Source of the DNA: Pseudomonas japonica
Lineage (GTDB): Bacteria > Pseudomonadota > Gammaproteobacteria > Pseudomonadales > Pseudomonadaceae
Reading direction: 5' to 3'
Assembly: GCF_900188455.1 (NCBI RefSeq)
Contig: NZ_FZOL01000020.1
Location: 1 to 64,000, forward strand
DNA: 64,000 bases
Numbering within the stretch: the first letter of the stretch is position 1; every line of letters starts with the position of its first letter. The translations under genes were made by a program, and so were the position numbers. Shown here in pieces: positions 56,028 to 64,000 of this stretch. The notes beneath the pieces were generated by a model, which searched no databases, was not told the origin of the DNA, and saw only the letters and a program-made list of their open reading frames with translations.

Positions 56028-56648
56028 ATGACCAACCAACCCCGAACGGCTGTGGTGGGCCACGCCCTGCTGTCGTTCTTTCCGGAAATCGACGCCAGCA
56101 CCCGCGAGCAGGTGCAGACGGCCCTGCTGTTCGCCCAGCGGGCGACCGACGACGTGCTCGCCGACGGCCTGGTGGAGGACGGCTACGGCTACTACCGCAA
56201 TCAGCTCAAGAGCCTGGGCTGGGATGCCACGCCACCGCCGCTGGCCTACGCCCCGGACCTGCTGCGTTGTCGGATGCTGGATGCGGCACTGGCGCAGATC
56301 GGCGCCGTGACCGACCCGCGGATGGCGGAGGTGACACGGTTTTCCATCGACAAGCTGCAGCACAGCAGCAAGGCCTTGCTGCGTTTCGAAAAGCGTTCGC
56401 TGGAGCGCTCGGCCTTCCAGTTGCTGCCCTGTCGGGTGAGCCAGCCGGGTTATGTGGATCTGGTGCTCTATCACCAGACCCTGGAGTCAGCGGACCGCTG
56501 CCGCGGCTTTCTGTTCTTCGAACGTGTCGTCACGGGTGCCAGGGCCGACCTGGTGCGTTTCAACCCGCGCCTGTTCGAGGCCACCTATGCCGCGCGGGTT
56601 CGCGAGCGCCTGACCCGGGCGCTGCTGGAGGATGTCCACGAGCTCTGA
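56028..56648 (+). CDS. Unknown protein, paralogue C of a three-gene cassette
   Basis: A 206-residue soluble protein starting MTNQPRTAVVGHALLSFFPE at ATG 56028, with GAGG about eleven bases upstream and only 13 bases after gene B. Residues about 30-68 (ALLFAQRATDDVLADG, then GYYRNQLKSLGWDAT) and a C-terminal block (LPCRVSQPGYVDLVLYHQTL, GFLFFER, FNPRLFEATYAARVRERL) align with A. It has no signal peptide and no catalytic motif I recognise. It is convergent with marC. It could belong to a stress, toxin or assembly system; none is supported. Confidence 0.75.
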   Translation: MTNQPRTAVVGHALLSFFPEIDASTREQVQTALLFAQRATDDVLADGLVEDGYGYYRNQLKSLGWDATPPPLAYAPDLLRCRMLDAALAQIGAVTDPRMAEVTRFSIDKLQHSSKALLRFEKRSLERSAFQLLPCRVSQPGYVDLVLYHQTLESADRCRGFLFFERVVTGARADLVRFNPRLFEATYAARVRERLTRALLEDVHEL

Positions 56649-56657
56649 CGCCGTGGC

Positions 56658-57254
56658 TCAGGACACCAGGTAACCCTTGATCCCGGTAAAGATGATCTGT
56701 GCCGCCAGGGCGCAGACGAACAGGCCCATCAGCCGGCTGACGATCTGCAGACCCTGGTCGCCGAGGATCTTCTCGATGCGGTTGGACAGGTACAGCACCA
56801 GGCCGACGGTGACGCTGGCCAGGGCGATACTGACGATCGCCAGCGCCTTGTCGTCCCAGTGCGGCTGGCTGACCCCCATCACCAGCAGGGCGCCGATGGT
56901 GCCGGGGCCGACGGTGAGGGGAATGGTCAGCGGCACGATGGTCACGTCCTGCTGCACGTTGTCGGTCTGCACCGCCGACTTGCCCTGGGCCATGCCCAGC
57001 GCCGAAATGAACAGCACGCTGCCGGCACCGATGCGGAATGCATCCGGGGTGATGCCGAACACGCCGAAGATCACGCGCCCGAACAGGTACAGCAGGACGC
57101 TGGCCACCAGCACGCCGGTCGCCACCTTCCAGGCCAGGTGCTTGCGCTCCTTGCTGGAGTAGCCGCGGGTCAGGCTGATGAAGCAGGACAGAACGAAAAA
57201 CGGGCTGTAGAGCACGAGCATCTTCAGGTAAACGCTGAACAACTCATGGAGCAT
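56658..57254 (-). CDS. MarC-family integral membrane protein
   Basis: A 198-residue protein with six membrane segments, starting MLHELFSVYLKMLVLYSPFF. It carries IGAGSVLFISALGMAQGKSA, the conserved VPLTIPLTVGPGTIGALLVM loop and RLMGLFVCALAAQIIFTGIK. MarC (UPF0056) proteins are widespread; the original multiple-antibiotic-resistance role was not upheld and function remains unclear. Start 57254 is chosen because upstream codons read into the 3' end of retS. It is downstream of retS on the same strand. Confidence 0.9.
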   Translation of the reverse strand: MLHELFSVYLKMLVLYSPFFVLSCFISLTRGYSSKERKHLAWKVATGVLVASVLLYLFGRVIFGVFGITPDAFRIGAGSVLFISALGMAQGKSAVQTDNVQQDVTIVPLTIPLTVGPGTIGALLVMGVSQPHWDDKALAIVSIALASVTVGLVLYLSNRIEKILGDQGLQIVSRLMGLFVCALAAQIIFTGIKGYLVS

Positions 57255-57291
57255 GGTCTGGGCTCGCGAAAGGACAAGGGCGGGAAGTGTA

Positions 57292-60069
57292 TCAGTGTGA
57301 CGCCGGTGCGCCTGCGGCGGCGCGTGCCTGTTCGCGACGGGCGATCCAGTGCTCGACCACTTCGCGCAGTTGCGACAGTTCCACCGGCTTGGACATGTGC
57401 CCATCCATGCCGGCCAGGCGCGCGCGCTCCTTGTGCTCGGCGAGGATATGCGCGGTCAGCGCCACCACCGGCGTGCGCGGGCGCTCCATGGTGGCCTCCC
57501 AGGCACGCAGTTGCTGGGTGGCGGAGAAGCCGTCGAGGATCGGCATTTCGCAGTCCATCAGCACCAGGTCGTACTGCCTGGCCTTCATTGCCTTGAGCGC
57601 TTCCTCACCGTTGCTGGCGGTGTCCGGCTCGATGCTGAGCTTGCCCAGCATGCCGCGAATGACCTTGGTGGAAATGCTGTTGTCCTCGGCGACGAGAATA
57701 CGGAAATCCGCCGGCAGCTCGATCGGTACCGGTTTCGGCGCCGGCGCCAGGCCTGGCGGTGGCGCCTTGCTGCGCTGTGCCAGTTCTTCGGCGAGGGTGG
57801 TCTTGAGGGTGTAGCCGGCCACCGGCTTGGCGAGGATGCGTTTGACCCCGGCATTGCGCGCGATGATCTTGCTCGGCGCGTTGCTGATGCCGGTGAGCAT
57901 GACCAGCAGGATGTCGTGGTTCAGGCTCGGGTCTTCCTTGATCTTCGCGGCCAGTTGCATGCCGGTCATGCCGGGCATGTTCTGATCCAGCAGCACCGCA
58001 TCGAAGTAATCGCGCAGGTGCGCCTTGGTCCGCAGCAGGGCCAGCGCTTCCTTGCCCGACGGCACTGCACTGACGTTCATGCCCCAGGCGCCGCACTGCT
58101 GCACCAGGACCTTGCGACAGGTGTCGTTGTCGTCCACCACCAGGACCCGCGCACCGCGCAGCGAGGCGTCGAGGTCGGTGGCCGGCTGTTCCAGGCGCTG
58201 CGAGTCGAGGGGCAGGGTCAGCCACAGGGTGTTGCCCTGGCTGTGGCTGGTCTTGATGCCGAACTCGCCCTGCATCAGGTTGACCAGCTGCTTGGCGATG
58301 ACCAGGCCGAGGTGGCCGCCGAGCTTGTTGCTCGACAGGAAGTGCTTGCTGTGCAGCTCGGCCTGCAGCAGGGCATCGCGCTCGGCTGGCTGCATGGCTT
58401 CGCCGCAGTCCTGCACGGCGATGCGCAGGCGCGGGCGGTCGCCGCGCTGGTCGAGGGCCACCACCAGCAGGATCTCGCCGTGGTCGGTCTTCTTCAGGGC
58501 ATTGTCGAGCAGGCTGAGCATGGCCTGGCGCAGGCGGGTCGGGTCGCCGCTGATGACCCGCGGCACCTGGGGCTGGGTGAAGCTGATCAGTTCGATGTTC
58601 TGCTGCTCGGCCTTGGCCCGGAAGATACCCAGGCAATCCTCGATCAGGGCGTTGAGGTCGAACTGCACGTCGTCCAGCTCGATCTGCCCGGACTCCAGCT
58701 TGGAGATGTCGAGGATCTCGTTGATCAGGGTCAGCAGCTCGTTGCCGGCACTGTGGATGGTCTGCACGTAGTCGCGTTGCTTGACCGACAGCGGCGTGCC
58801 CAGGAGCAGTTCGGTCATGCCCAGCACGCCGTTCATCGGTGTGCGGATCTCATGGCTGATCTTGGCCAGGAACTCGGCTTTGGCGTTGATCTCGGCGTTG
58901 CTCGCCGCCTGCTCGCGGCTGGCGCTGAAGCGTGCCTCGCTGATGCTGCGCAGGCGTTCGCTGACCGACAGGTTGAGCAGCAGGCCGCTGAGCACGGTGA
59001 GGCCGAGCAGAATGAACAGCAGGGTCTGGGTCGGCGTGCGGGTGAGGCCGAGCAGGGCCGGCAGCACCACCAGGCAGCCGAGGTTGAAGATCAGCATGGC
59101 CAGGGCGAACAGGCGCGCCGGGGCGAAGCCCTTGTACCAGTGATAGCTGGCGACCCCGAGCATGCTCAGGCAACCCAGGGCCACCAGGGCGTAGGTCATC
59201 AGGTTCAGGGGCAGGGTTTCGACGAACAGCAGCAACAGCCCGCAGAACACCACCAGCAGCATTTGCCCCTGCAGCAGACGATTGACCCGCGAGGGGCCGA
59301 GGGGGGCGAAGAAGCGCTGGGTGAAGGACAGTCCGCAGAGGGTGGCGAGCATCACCGTGAGGTAGGCCGCCGGGGTCTGCGCGGCGTGCCAGAGGTTCCA
59401 CGGGCCGCTGAGGTTGAGCAGGATCAGCGCGCTGAGCAGCATCAGCAGGTGATAGCCGGCCAGCCACAGGCTGCTGGCCGAGCGGGAATAGGCGAAACGG
59501 GTCAGGTTGTGCAGGACGAGCATGCCCAGGCAGCCGAACAGCAGACCGAACAGCAGCGCGCGGCGCTGGTCGGCGGCGGCCTCGACCGCGGGCAGCAGGC
59601 TGATGCCGGGGCGCAACTGGTGCTCGGACACCAGGCGCAGGTAAACGTCCAGCGCCACGGGGCTGGCGGGCAGGGAGAGGAGCTGGTCGTTGCTGCTCAG
59701 GGTCAGCAGGCCGCTGTCGCTGCGTCGCCCGTTGTGGGTCTGCTGCACCAGGTTGTTGCCGTCGAGTACGTAGAGGTCCAGGCGCGACAGGTCCGGGGCG
59801 AAGACGCGGATCACCTGTTCCTGCTGGCCGGGGGGCAGGCGGTAATGCAGCCAGAGCGCCTGGTTCGGGGCGGCGGCGTCGAGCTGGTTGAGATCGATGG
59901 GGCTGAACTGGTTGCGGTAGCGTTCGGAACGGATGTCGCCGAGTTGCAGATTGGCCTGGTTGTCGAGCAGAACGGCCCAGCCGCTGCCGGACTCGGCCAT
60001 GGCCGGGGGCAGGCAGAACAGGGTCAGCAGGCTGACGAGGGTTCCAATGGCAATCCTGAGCCAACGCAC
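57292..60069 (-). CDS. retS: Hybrid sensor kinase RetS
   Basis: A 925-residue 7TMR-DISM hybrid kinase from GTG 60069 (MRWLRIAIGTLV, AAGGG upstream); ATG 60105 is an alternative. Domains: signal peptide 1-25, periplasmic DISMED2 (about 30-160), seven membrane segments (about 170-370), HisKA with SHEIRTPMNGVLGM (His406), a degenerate HATPase (DCGEAM in place of DxGxG, then GGHLGLVIAKQLV), REC1 (VLVVDDND, Asp695 in LLDQNMPG) and REC2 (ILVAEDNS, Asp839 in LMDCEMPILDG). RetS in P. aeruginosa binds GacS and blocks Gac/Rsm signalling, setting acute versus biofilm lifestyle. Its position next to purD is the expected one. Confidence 0.93.
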   Translation of the reverse strand: MRWLRIAIGTLVSLLTLFCLPPAMAESGSGWAVLLDNQANLQLGDIRSERYRNQFSPIDLNQLDAAAPNQALWLHYRLPPGQQEQVIRVFAPDLSRLDLYVLDGNNLVQQTHNGRRSDSGLLTLSSNDQLLSLPASPVALDVYLRLVSEHQLRPGISLLPAVEAAADQRRALLFGLLFGCLGMLVLHNLTRFAYSRSASSLWLAGYHLLMLLSALILLNLSGPWNLWHAAQTPAAYLTVMLATLCGLSFTQRFFAPLGPSRVNRLLQGQMLLVVFCGLLLLFVETLPLNLMTYALVALGCLSMLGVASYHWYKGFAPARLFALAMLIFNLGCLVVLPALLGLTRTPTQTLLFILLGLTVLSGLLLNLSVSERLRSISEARFSASREQAASNAEINAKAEFLAKISHEIRTPMNGVLGMTELLLGTPLSVKQRDYVQTIHSAGNELLTLINEILDISKLESGQIELDDVQFDLNALIEDCLGIFRAKAEQQNIELISFTQPQVPRVISGDPTRLRQAMLSLLDNALKKTDHGEILLVVALDQRGDRPRLRIAVQDCGEAMQPAERDALLQAELHSKHFLSSNKLGGHLGLVIAKQLVNLMQGEFGIKTSHSQGNTLWLTLPLDSQRLEQPATDLDASLRGARVLVVDDNDTCRKVLVQQCGAWGMNVSAVPSGKEALALLRTKAHLRDYFDAVLLDQNMPGMTGMQLAAKIKEDPSLNHDILLVMLTGISNAPSKIIARNAGVKRILAKPVAGYTLKTTLAEELAQRSKAPPPGLAPAPKPVPIELPADFRILVAEDNSISTKVIRGMLGKLSIEPDTASNGEEALKAMKARQYDLVLMDCEMPILDGFSATQQLRAWEATMERPRTPVVALTAHILAEHKERARLAGMDGHMSKPVELSQLREVVEHWIARREQARAAAGAPASH

Positions 60070-60204
60070 GACTATATCCCTTCCTCGCGTGATGCCGGTG
60101 TACAACTATGCGCGGCGTGCCAAGGCGAAGGCAAGGCCCCGCCGGGGCCCTGCCGAGGTGCCGGGCGCCGCGCCACAGGGGCGCCGCGCTCCCGAACCCG
60201 CGGA

Positions 60205-61500
60205 TTACTCCTGATGCTCGCCACGCTCACGGGCGATGGCGCGATAGCCGATGTCCTTGCGGTAGAACGCGCCGTCCCAGTCGAGCTCCGCGGCCAGGCG
60301 GTAGGCCTGCTGCTGTGCGGCTTCGACGGTATCGCCCAGGGCGGTGGCGCAGAGCACGCGACCACCGCTGGTGACGACCTGGCCGTCCTTCAGCGCGGTA
60401 CCGGCATGGAACACCTTGCCCTGCAGCGCGGCGGCGGCCTGCAACCCCTTGATCGGTGCACCCTTGGCGTAGTCGCCCGGGTAACCGCCGGCGGCCAGCA
60501 CCACGCCCAGGCTCGGGCGCGGGTCCCAAACGGCTTCGATCTTGTCCAGGGCCTTGGCCAGCGCGGCCTCGACCAGCAGCACCAGGCTCGATTCCAGACG
60601 CAGCATGACCGGCTGGGTTTCCGGGTCGCCGAAACGGCAGTTGAACTCGATGACCTTCGGGTTCCCGGCCTTGTCGATCATCAGACCAGCATAGAGGAAA
60701 CCGGTGTAGACGTTGCCTTCGGCGGCCATGCCGCGCACGGTCGGGTAGATCACCAGGTCCATGACGCGCTGGTGCACGTCGGCGGTGACCACCGGTGCCG
60801 GGGAGTAGGCGCCCATGCCGCCGGTGTTCGGACCGGTATCGGCGTCGCCGACGCGCTTGTGGTCCTGGCTGGTGGCCATCGGCAGCACGTTGGCGCCGTC
60901 GACCATGACGATGAAGCTGGCTTCCTCGCCATCGAGGAACTCCTCGATGACCACGCGCGAACCGGCGTCCCCGAAGGCGTTGCCGGCGAGCATGTCGCGC
61001 ACGGCGTCTTCGGCTTCGGCCAGGCTCATGGCGACGATCACGCCCTTGCCGGCGGCCAGGCCGTCGGCCTTGATCACGATCGGTGCGCCTTTTTCACGCA
61101 GATAGGCCAGGGCCGGCTCGATCTCGGTGAAGTTCTGGTAGTCGGCGGTCGGGATCTTGTGACGCGCCAGGAAGTCCTTGGTGAAGGCCTTGGAGCCTTC
61201 CAGCTGGGCGGCGCCGGCGGTCGGGCCGAAGCAGTCCAGGCCGCGCTTGCGGAACAGGTCGACGACACCGGCGACCAGCGGTGCTTCCGGGCCGACGATG
61301 GTCAGGGCGACGTTCTTCTCGGCGAAGTCGGCCAGTTGCTCCAGGGCCAGGACGTCGATGGCGACGTTCTCGCACTTGGCTTCAGTGGCGGTGCCGGCGT
61401 TGCCCGGGGCGACGAAGACTTTCTCGATGCGCGGGTCCTGGGCGACTTTCCAGGCCAGGGCGTGCTCGCGGCCGCCGCTGCCGATGATCAAAACGTTCAT
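60205..61500 (-). CDS. purD: Phosphoribosylamine-glycine ligase
   Basis: A 431-residue ATP-grasp enzyme of purine synthesis, making GAR from phosphoribosylamine, glycine and ATP. Motifs are MNVLIIGSGGREHALAWKVA, TIVGPEAPLVAGVVDLFRKR, IVIKADGLAAGKGVIVAMSL and FNCRFGDPETQPVMLRLESS. Length is exactly that expected. It lies downstream of purH across a 109-base gap containing a single REP hairpin. The two are probably cotranscribed. Confidence 0.98.
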   Translation of the reverse strand: MNVLIIGSGGREHALAWKVAQDPRIEKVFVAPGNAGTATEAKCENVAIDVLALEQLADFAEKNVALTIVGPEAPLVAGVVDLFRKRGLDCFGPTAGAAQLEGSKAFTKDFLARHKIPTADYQNFTEIEPALAYLREKGAPIVIKADGLAAGKGVIVAMSLAEAEDAVRDMLAGNAFGDAGSRVVIEEFLDGEEASFIVMVDGANVLPMATSQDHKRVGDADTGPNTGGMGAYSPAPVVTADVHQRVMDLVIYPTVRGMAAEGNVYTGFLYAGLMIDKAGNPKVIEFNCRFGDPETQPVMLRLESSLVLLVEAALAKALDKIEAVWDPRPSLGVVLAAGGYPGDYAKGAPIKGLQAAAALQGKVFHAGTALKDGQVVTSGGRVLCATALGDTVEAAQQQAYRLAAELDWDGAFYRKDIGYRAIARERGEHQE

Positions 61501-61573
61501 GTCAAAACCTCGATGACGCTAATTCTGTTGGGGGGCATGGGAAAAGGCCGGAGGGCAAGGTGCCCGGTCCGGC

Positions 61574-61604
61574 CTCATCGCTGGCAAGCCAGCTCCCACA
61601 GGGG
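61574..61604. repeat. Single REP between purH and purD
   Basis: CTCATCGCTGGCAAGCCAGCTCCCACAG-type REP with an internal GCTGGC/GCCAGC palindrome. Its first ten bases, CTCATCGCTG, are an unoccupied copy of the target duplicated around MITE-like element 2. Confidence 0.85.
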
Positions 61605-61609
61605 GCGTA

Positions 61610-63115
61610 TTAGTGGCGGAAGTGGCGCATGCCGGTGAAGACCATGGCGATGCCCGCTTCATCAGCGGCGGCGATGACTTCGGCATCGCGCATCGAACCA
61701 CCTGGCTGGATGACCGCGGTGATACCCACTTTAGCTGCGTTGTCGATGCCGTCGCGGAACGGGAAGAAGGCGTCCGAGGCCATGACCGCGCCCTGCACCT
61801 GCAGGCCGGCGTGCTCGGCCTTGATCGCGGCGATGCGCGCGGAGTTGACGCGGCTCATCTGGCCGGCGCCGACACCGATGGTCTGGCGATTCTTGGCGTA
61901 GACGATGGCGTTGGACTTGACGAACTTGGCCACTTTCCAGGCGAAGATCAGGTCGTGGATTTCCTGCTCGCTCGGGGCGCGCTGGGTCACGACCTTGAGG
62001 TCGCCCTCGGTGATCATGCCGATGTCACGGCTCTGCACCAGCAGGCCGCCGGTGACGCGCTTGTAGTCCCAGGCCGCGGCACGTTCGGCCGACCATTCGC
62101 CGCAGGCCAGCAGGCGCACGTTGGCCTTGGCCGCGACTACGGCGCGGGCTTCCTCGCTGACGCTCGGGGCGATGATGACTTCGACGAACTGGCGCTCGAC
62201 GATGGCGCGGGCGGTTTCGCCGTCCAGCTCGCGGTTGAAGGCGATGATGCCGCCGAACGCCGACTCGGTGTCGGTGGCGTAGGCCAGCTCGTAGGCCTGG
62301 CGAATGCCGCCTTCAGGGCTGACCGCGACGCCGCACGGGTTGGCGTGCTTGACGATGACGCAGGCCGGCTTGACGAAGCTCTTCACGCATTCCAGCGCGG
62401 CGTCGGTATCGGCCACGTTGTTGTACGACAGTTCCTTGCCCTGCAGCTGCACCGCGGTGGCGATACCGGTTTCCGACGGCTTGGCCTCGACATAGAACGC
62501 CGCGCTCTGGTGCGGGTTCTCGCCGTAGCGCATTTCCTGGGCCTTGATGAACTGGCTGTTGAAGGTGCGCGGGAATTCGCTGCGGCCTTCGGTGCTCAGG
62601 GTCTCGGCGGCCTGGTTGCCGGCCTTGAGGTTTTCCAGGACGCTGGCGTAGTCGCTGGCGTTGACCACGATGGCCACGTCCTTGTGGTTCTTGGCCGCGG
62701 AACGGACCATGGTCGGGCCGCCGATGTCGATGTTCTCGATGGCGGTCGGCAGGTCGCAACCCGGCTTGGAGATGGTGGCTTCGAATGGGTACAGGTTGAC
62801 GGCGACCAGGTCGATCGGCTTGATCCCGTGCTCCTGCATGATGGCGTCGTCGGTGCCGCGACGGCCGAGGATGCCACCGTGGATTTTCGGATGCAGGGTC
62901 TTGACCCGGCCGTCCATCATTTCCGCGAAGCCGGTGTAGTCGGCGACTTCGACCGCGGCGACGCCGTTGTCCTGGAGCAGCTTGAAGGTGCCGCCGGTAG
63001 ACAGGATCTCGACGCCAAGGCCTTGCAGCTCACGGGCGAATTCGAGGATCCCGGTCTTGTCGGAAACGCTGATCAGGGCACGGCGGATCGGCAGGCGGGT
63101 AGTCTGGTCGGTCAT
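61610..63115 (-). CDS. purH: Bifunctional AICAR transformylase / IMP cyclohydrolase, apparently with an internal deletion
   Basis: A 501-residue protein from ATG 63115 (MTDQTTRLPIRRALISVSDK); Pseudomonas PurH is normally about 535 residues. The IMP cyclohydrolase domain is present up to VNASDYASVLENLKAG (residue 166) and the sequence then jumps to NQAAETLSTEGRSEFPRTFN. The conserved segment expected between, containing RFDLxxKAFEHTAAYDxMIA and NY(M/F)G, is absent; frame is kept. The transformylase domain is complete (RYGENPHQSAAFYVE, VKHANPCGVAV, TESAFGGIIAFNREL, SDAFFPFRDGID, GGSMRD). Last two steps of IMP synthesis. The deletion removes the link between the two domains and may impair activity. 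Confidence 0.92.
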   Translation of the reverse strand: MTDQTTRLPIRRALISVSDKTGILEFARELQGLGVEILSTGGTFKLLQDNGVAAVEVADYTGFAEMMDGRVKTLHPKIHGGILGRRGTDDAIMQEHGIKPIDLVAVNLYPFEATISKPGCDLPTAIENIDIGGPTMVRSAAKNHKDVAIVVNASDYASVLENLKAGNQAAETLSTEGRSEFPRTFNSQFIKAQEMRYGENPHQSAAFYVEAKPSETGIATAVQLQGKELSYNNVADTDAALECVKSFVKPACVIVKHANPCGVAVSPEGGIRQAYELAYATDTESAFGGIIAFNRELDGETARAIVERQFVEVIIAPSVSEEARAVVAAKANVRLLACGEWSAERAAAWDYKRVTGGLLVQSRDIGMITEGDLKVVTQRAPSEQEIHDLIFAWKVAKFVKSNAIVYAKNRQTIGVGAGQMSRVNSARIAAIKAEHAGLQVQGAVMASDAFFPFRDGIDNAAKVGITAVIQPGGSMRDAEVIAAADEAGIAMVFTGMRHFRH

Positions 63116-63144
63116 TTCAGATTCCATAACGCGGTGGAGTCAGC

Positions 63145-63177
63145 AAAAAAGGCGACCTCACGGTGGAGTCGCCTTTT
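63145..63177 (-). terminator. Terminator between fis and purH
   Basis: AAAAGGCGAC (63147-63156) pairs with GTCGCCTTTT (63168-63177), with A/T runs on both sides, so it can end transcription in either direction. It closes dusB-fis. Confidence 0.85.
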
Positions 63178-63194
63178 CTGGTTGGGATTCATGC

Positions 63195-63515
63195 TTACAG
63201 CAGGTCGTACTGCTTGAGTTTCTTGCGCAGGGTGCCTCGGTTCAGCCCCAGCAGCTCGCTGGCCTTGGTCTGGTTGCCCTTGACGTAGTTCATCACGCTT
63301 TCGAGCAAGGGGGCCTCGACTTCCGAGAGCACCAGGTTGTACACGTCCGTGACAGCAGCGCCTTCGAGGTGGGCGAAATAGTTGTGCAGCGCCTTCTCCA
63401 CGCTTCCGCGAAGGGTCTGGCCCTCTTCGCTGGGGGTATTGAGGTGCTGTTTCAGGTTGACGTTGTCGCTCACGGGCGTTGTTCCACTCACTAAAGTCTC
63501 GGTCATCGTCGTCAT
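63195..63515 (-). CDS. fis: DNA-binding protein Fis
   Basis: A 106-residue nucleoid protein. The C-terminal helix-turn-helix GNQTKASELLGLNRGTLRKK is nearly identical to that of enteric Fis, preceded by the dimer helices (YFAHLEGAAVTDVYNLVLSE, VEAPLLESVMNYV). Fis bends DNA and tunes growth-phase transcription, including rRNA. The start overlaps the dusB stop as ATGA; a second in-frame ATG lies nine bases on. dusB-fis is the conserved arrangement. Confidence 0.98.
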   Translation of the reverse strand: MTTMTETLVSGTTPVSDNVNLKQHLNTPSEEGQTLRGSVEKALHNYFAHLEGAAVTDVYNLVLSEVEAPLLESVMNYVKGNQTKASELLGLNRGTLRKKLKQYDLL

Positions 63516-64000
63516 GCGGCCACCCCTTGTCCGTCCTCTGTCTCAAGGCTCTGTTGCCGTTCGCTGAAGAACAGGCGAACGTCGGCGCATTGCGCGTGTG
63601 TGTCTTCCAGACGATTGAACCGGGCGCGAAACTCCCTTGCCCCCGGTAACGTCGCCAGATACCAGCCAACGTGCTTGCGGGCGATGCGTACGCCCATTAC
63701 ATCGCCATAGAAGGCGTGCAGCGCTGCCAGGTGTTCCAGCAGAATCCGTTCCACCTCGCCCAGCGCCAGCGCCGGCAGCGTCTCGCCGGTGCGCAGGTAA
63801 TGCTCGATCTCGCGAAAGATCCAGGGGCGCCCCTGGGCGGCACGTCCGATCAACAGGCCATCGACGCCGGTGCTGTCGAGCACCTGGCGGGCCTTTTGCG
63901 GCGAGGTGATGTCGCCATTGGCGAATACCGGGATCGACACCGCCTGCTTGATCGCAGCGATGGTGTCGTATTCGGCTTCGCCGGTGTACAGGTCGGCGCG
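63512..64000 (-). CDS. dusB: tRNA-dihydrouridine synthase B, C-terminal part
   Basis: The 5' end lies beyond the window; about 162 residues are visible. They include LYTGEADYDTIAAIKQAVS, IPVFANGDITSPQKARQVLD, the FMN-phosphate loop GVDGLLIGRAAQGRPWIF, and KHVGWYLATLPGAREFRARF of the C-terminal helical tRNA-binding domain. DusB reduces a specific uridine in the tRNA D-loop with FMN/NADPH. Its stop overlaps the fis start, the standard dusB-fis operon. Confidence 0.95.
   Translation of the reverse strand, partial: RADLYTGEAEYDTIAAIKQAVSIPVFANGDITSPQKARQVLDSTGVDGLLIGRAAQGRPWIFREIEHYLRTGETLPALALGEVERILLEHLAALHAFYGDVMGVRIARKHVGWYLATLPGAREFRARFNRLEDTHAQCADVRLFFSERQQSLETEDGQGVAA

Noticed and set aside
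57349..61638. A 1429-codon open frame on the plus strand opposite marC, retS and purD
   Set aside because: It is antisense to genes with clear motifs on the minus strand. Long antisense frames arise from GC-rich third positions, and its translation is low-complexity His/Arg/Val-rich with no domain.

Overview
The window is chromosomal DNA from a Pseudomonas, most likely of the P. putida / P. fluorescens side of the genus. It is GC-rich. The gene order rpsF-rpsR-rplI-dnaB, azurin, nadE/pncB, liv transporter, osmE, cbpA/cbpM, urt, copper receptor, cobalamin genes, retS-purD-purH-fis-dusB is what I recall from that group. REP palindromes sit in most larger gaps. No tRNA, rRNA, CRISPR array, prophage or full-length IS was seen.

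Layout. 1-5.8 kb: end of rpsF, rpsR, a membrane protein, rplI, dnaB and a YgiQ radical SAM gene. 6.0-9.4 kb: a circularly permuted ATP-grasp/alpha-E protein overlapping a transglutaminase-like gene. 9.4-12.9 kb: a LOG-family hydrolase, azurin behind an ANR/FNR-type box, and the NAD salvage pair pncB-nadE. 13.3-18.4 kb: a LivKHMGF branched-chain amino-acid importer behind a textbook sigma-54 promoter. 18.5-19.3 kb: a gene-free stretch with a cluster of DnaA-box-like sites. 19.3-31.9 kb: YdfG-like dehydrogenase, AGE epimerase, DesT-like repressor, a secreted 15-residue-repeat protein, AsmA, a ferritin-like protein, OsmE, a lipase, PsiF, an AI-2E-family permease, and Hsp70-like YegD divergent from CbpA/CbpM. 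32.0-38.4 kb: a GNAT acetyltransferase and the UrtABCDE urea importer behind a second sigma-54-like promoter. 38.5-45.2 kb: an amino-acid permease and a five-gene copper operon (OprC-type receptor, PepSY protein, PCuAC chaperone, two DUF2946 proteins). 45.6-46.9 kb: SPFH/NfeD pair. 47.0-54.5 kb: divergent cobalamin operons. 54.6-56.6 kb: three unknown, apparently paralogous genes. 56.7-64 kb: marC, retS, purD, purH, fis and the end of dusB.

Most unusual observations. (1) Two small non-coding elements (28749-29203 and 45301-45504) share a 16-bp terminal inverted repeat. Each is flanked by a perfect 10-bp direct repeat, and both sit at the same position of a REP sequence, which looks like a MITE family that targets REPs. 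(2) PurH appears to lack about 34 conserved residues in frame. (3) CobG and CobH are fused in one frame. (4) A three-gene paralogous cassette of unknown function lies between cobJ and marC. (5) A DnaA-box cluster lies far from any dnaA gene.

The gene set links nitrogen acquisition (liv, urt, GNAT), copper handling (azurin, OprC, PCuAC), vitamin B12 synthesis, purine synthesis and global regulation (RetS, Fis). All family names come from reading the sequence; no database search was run.
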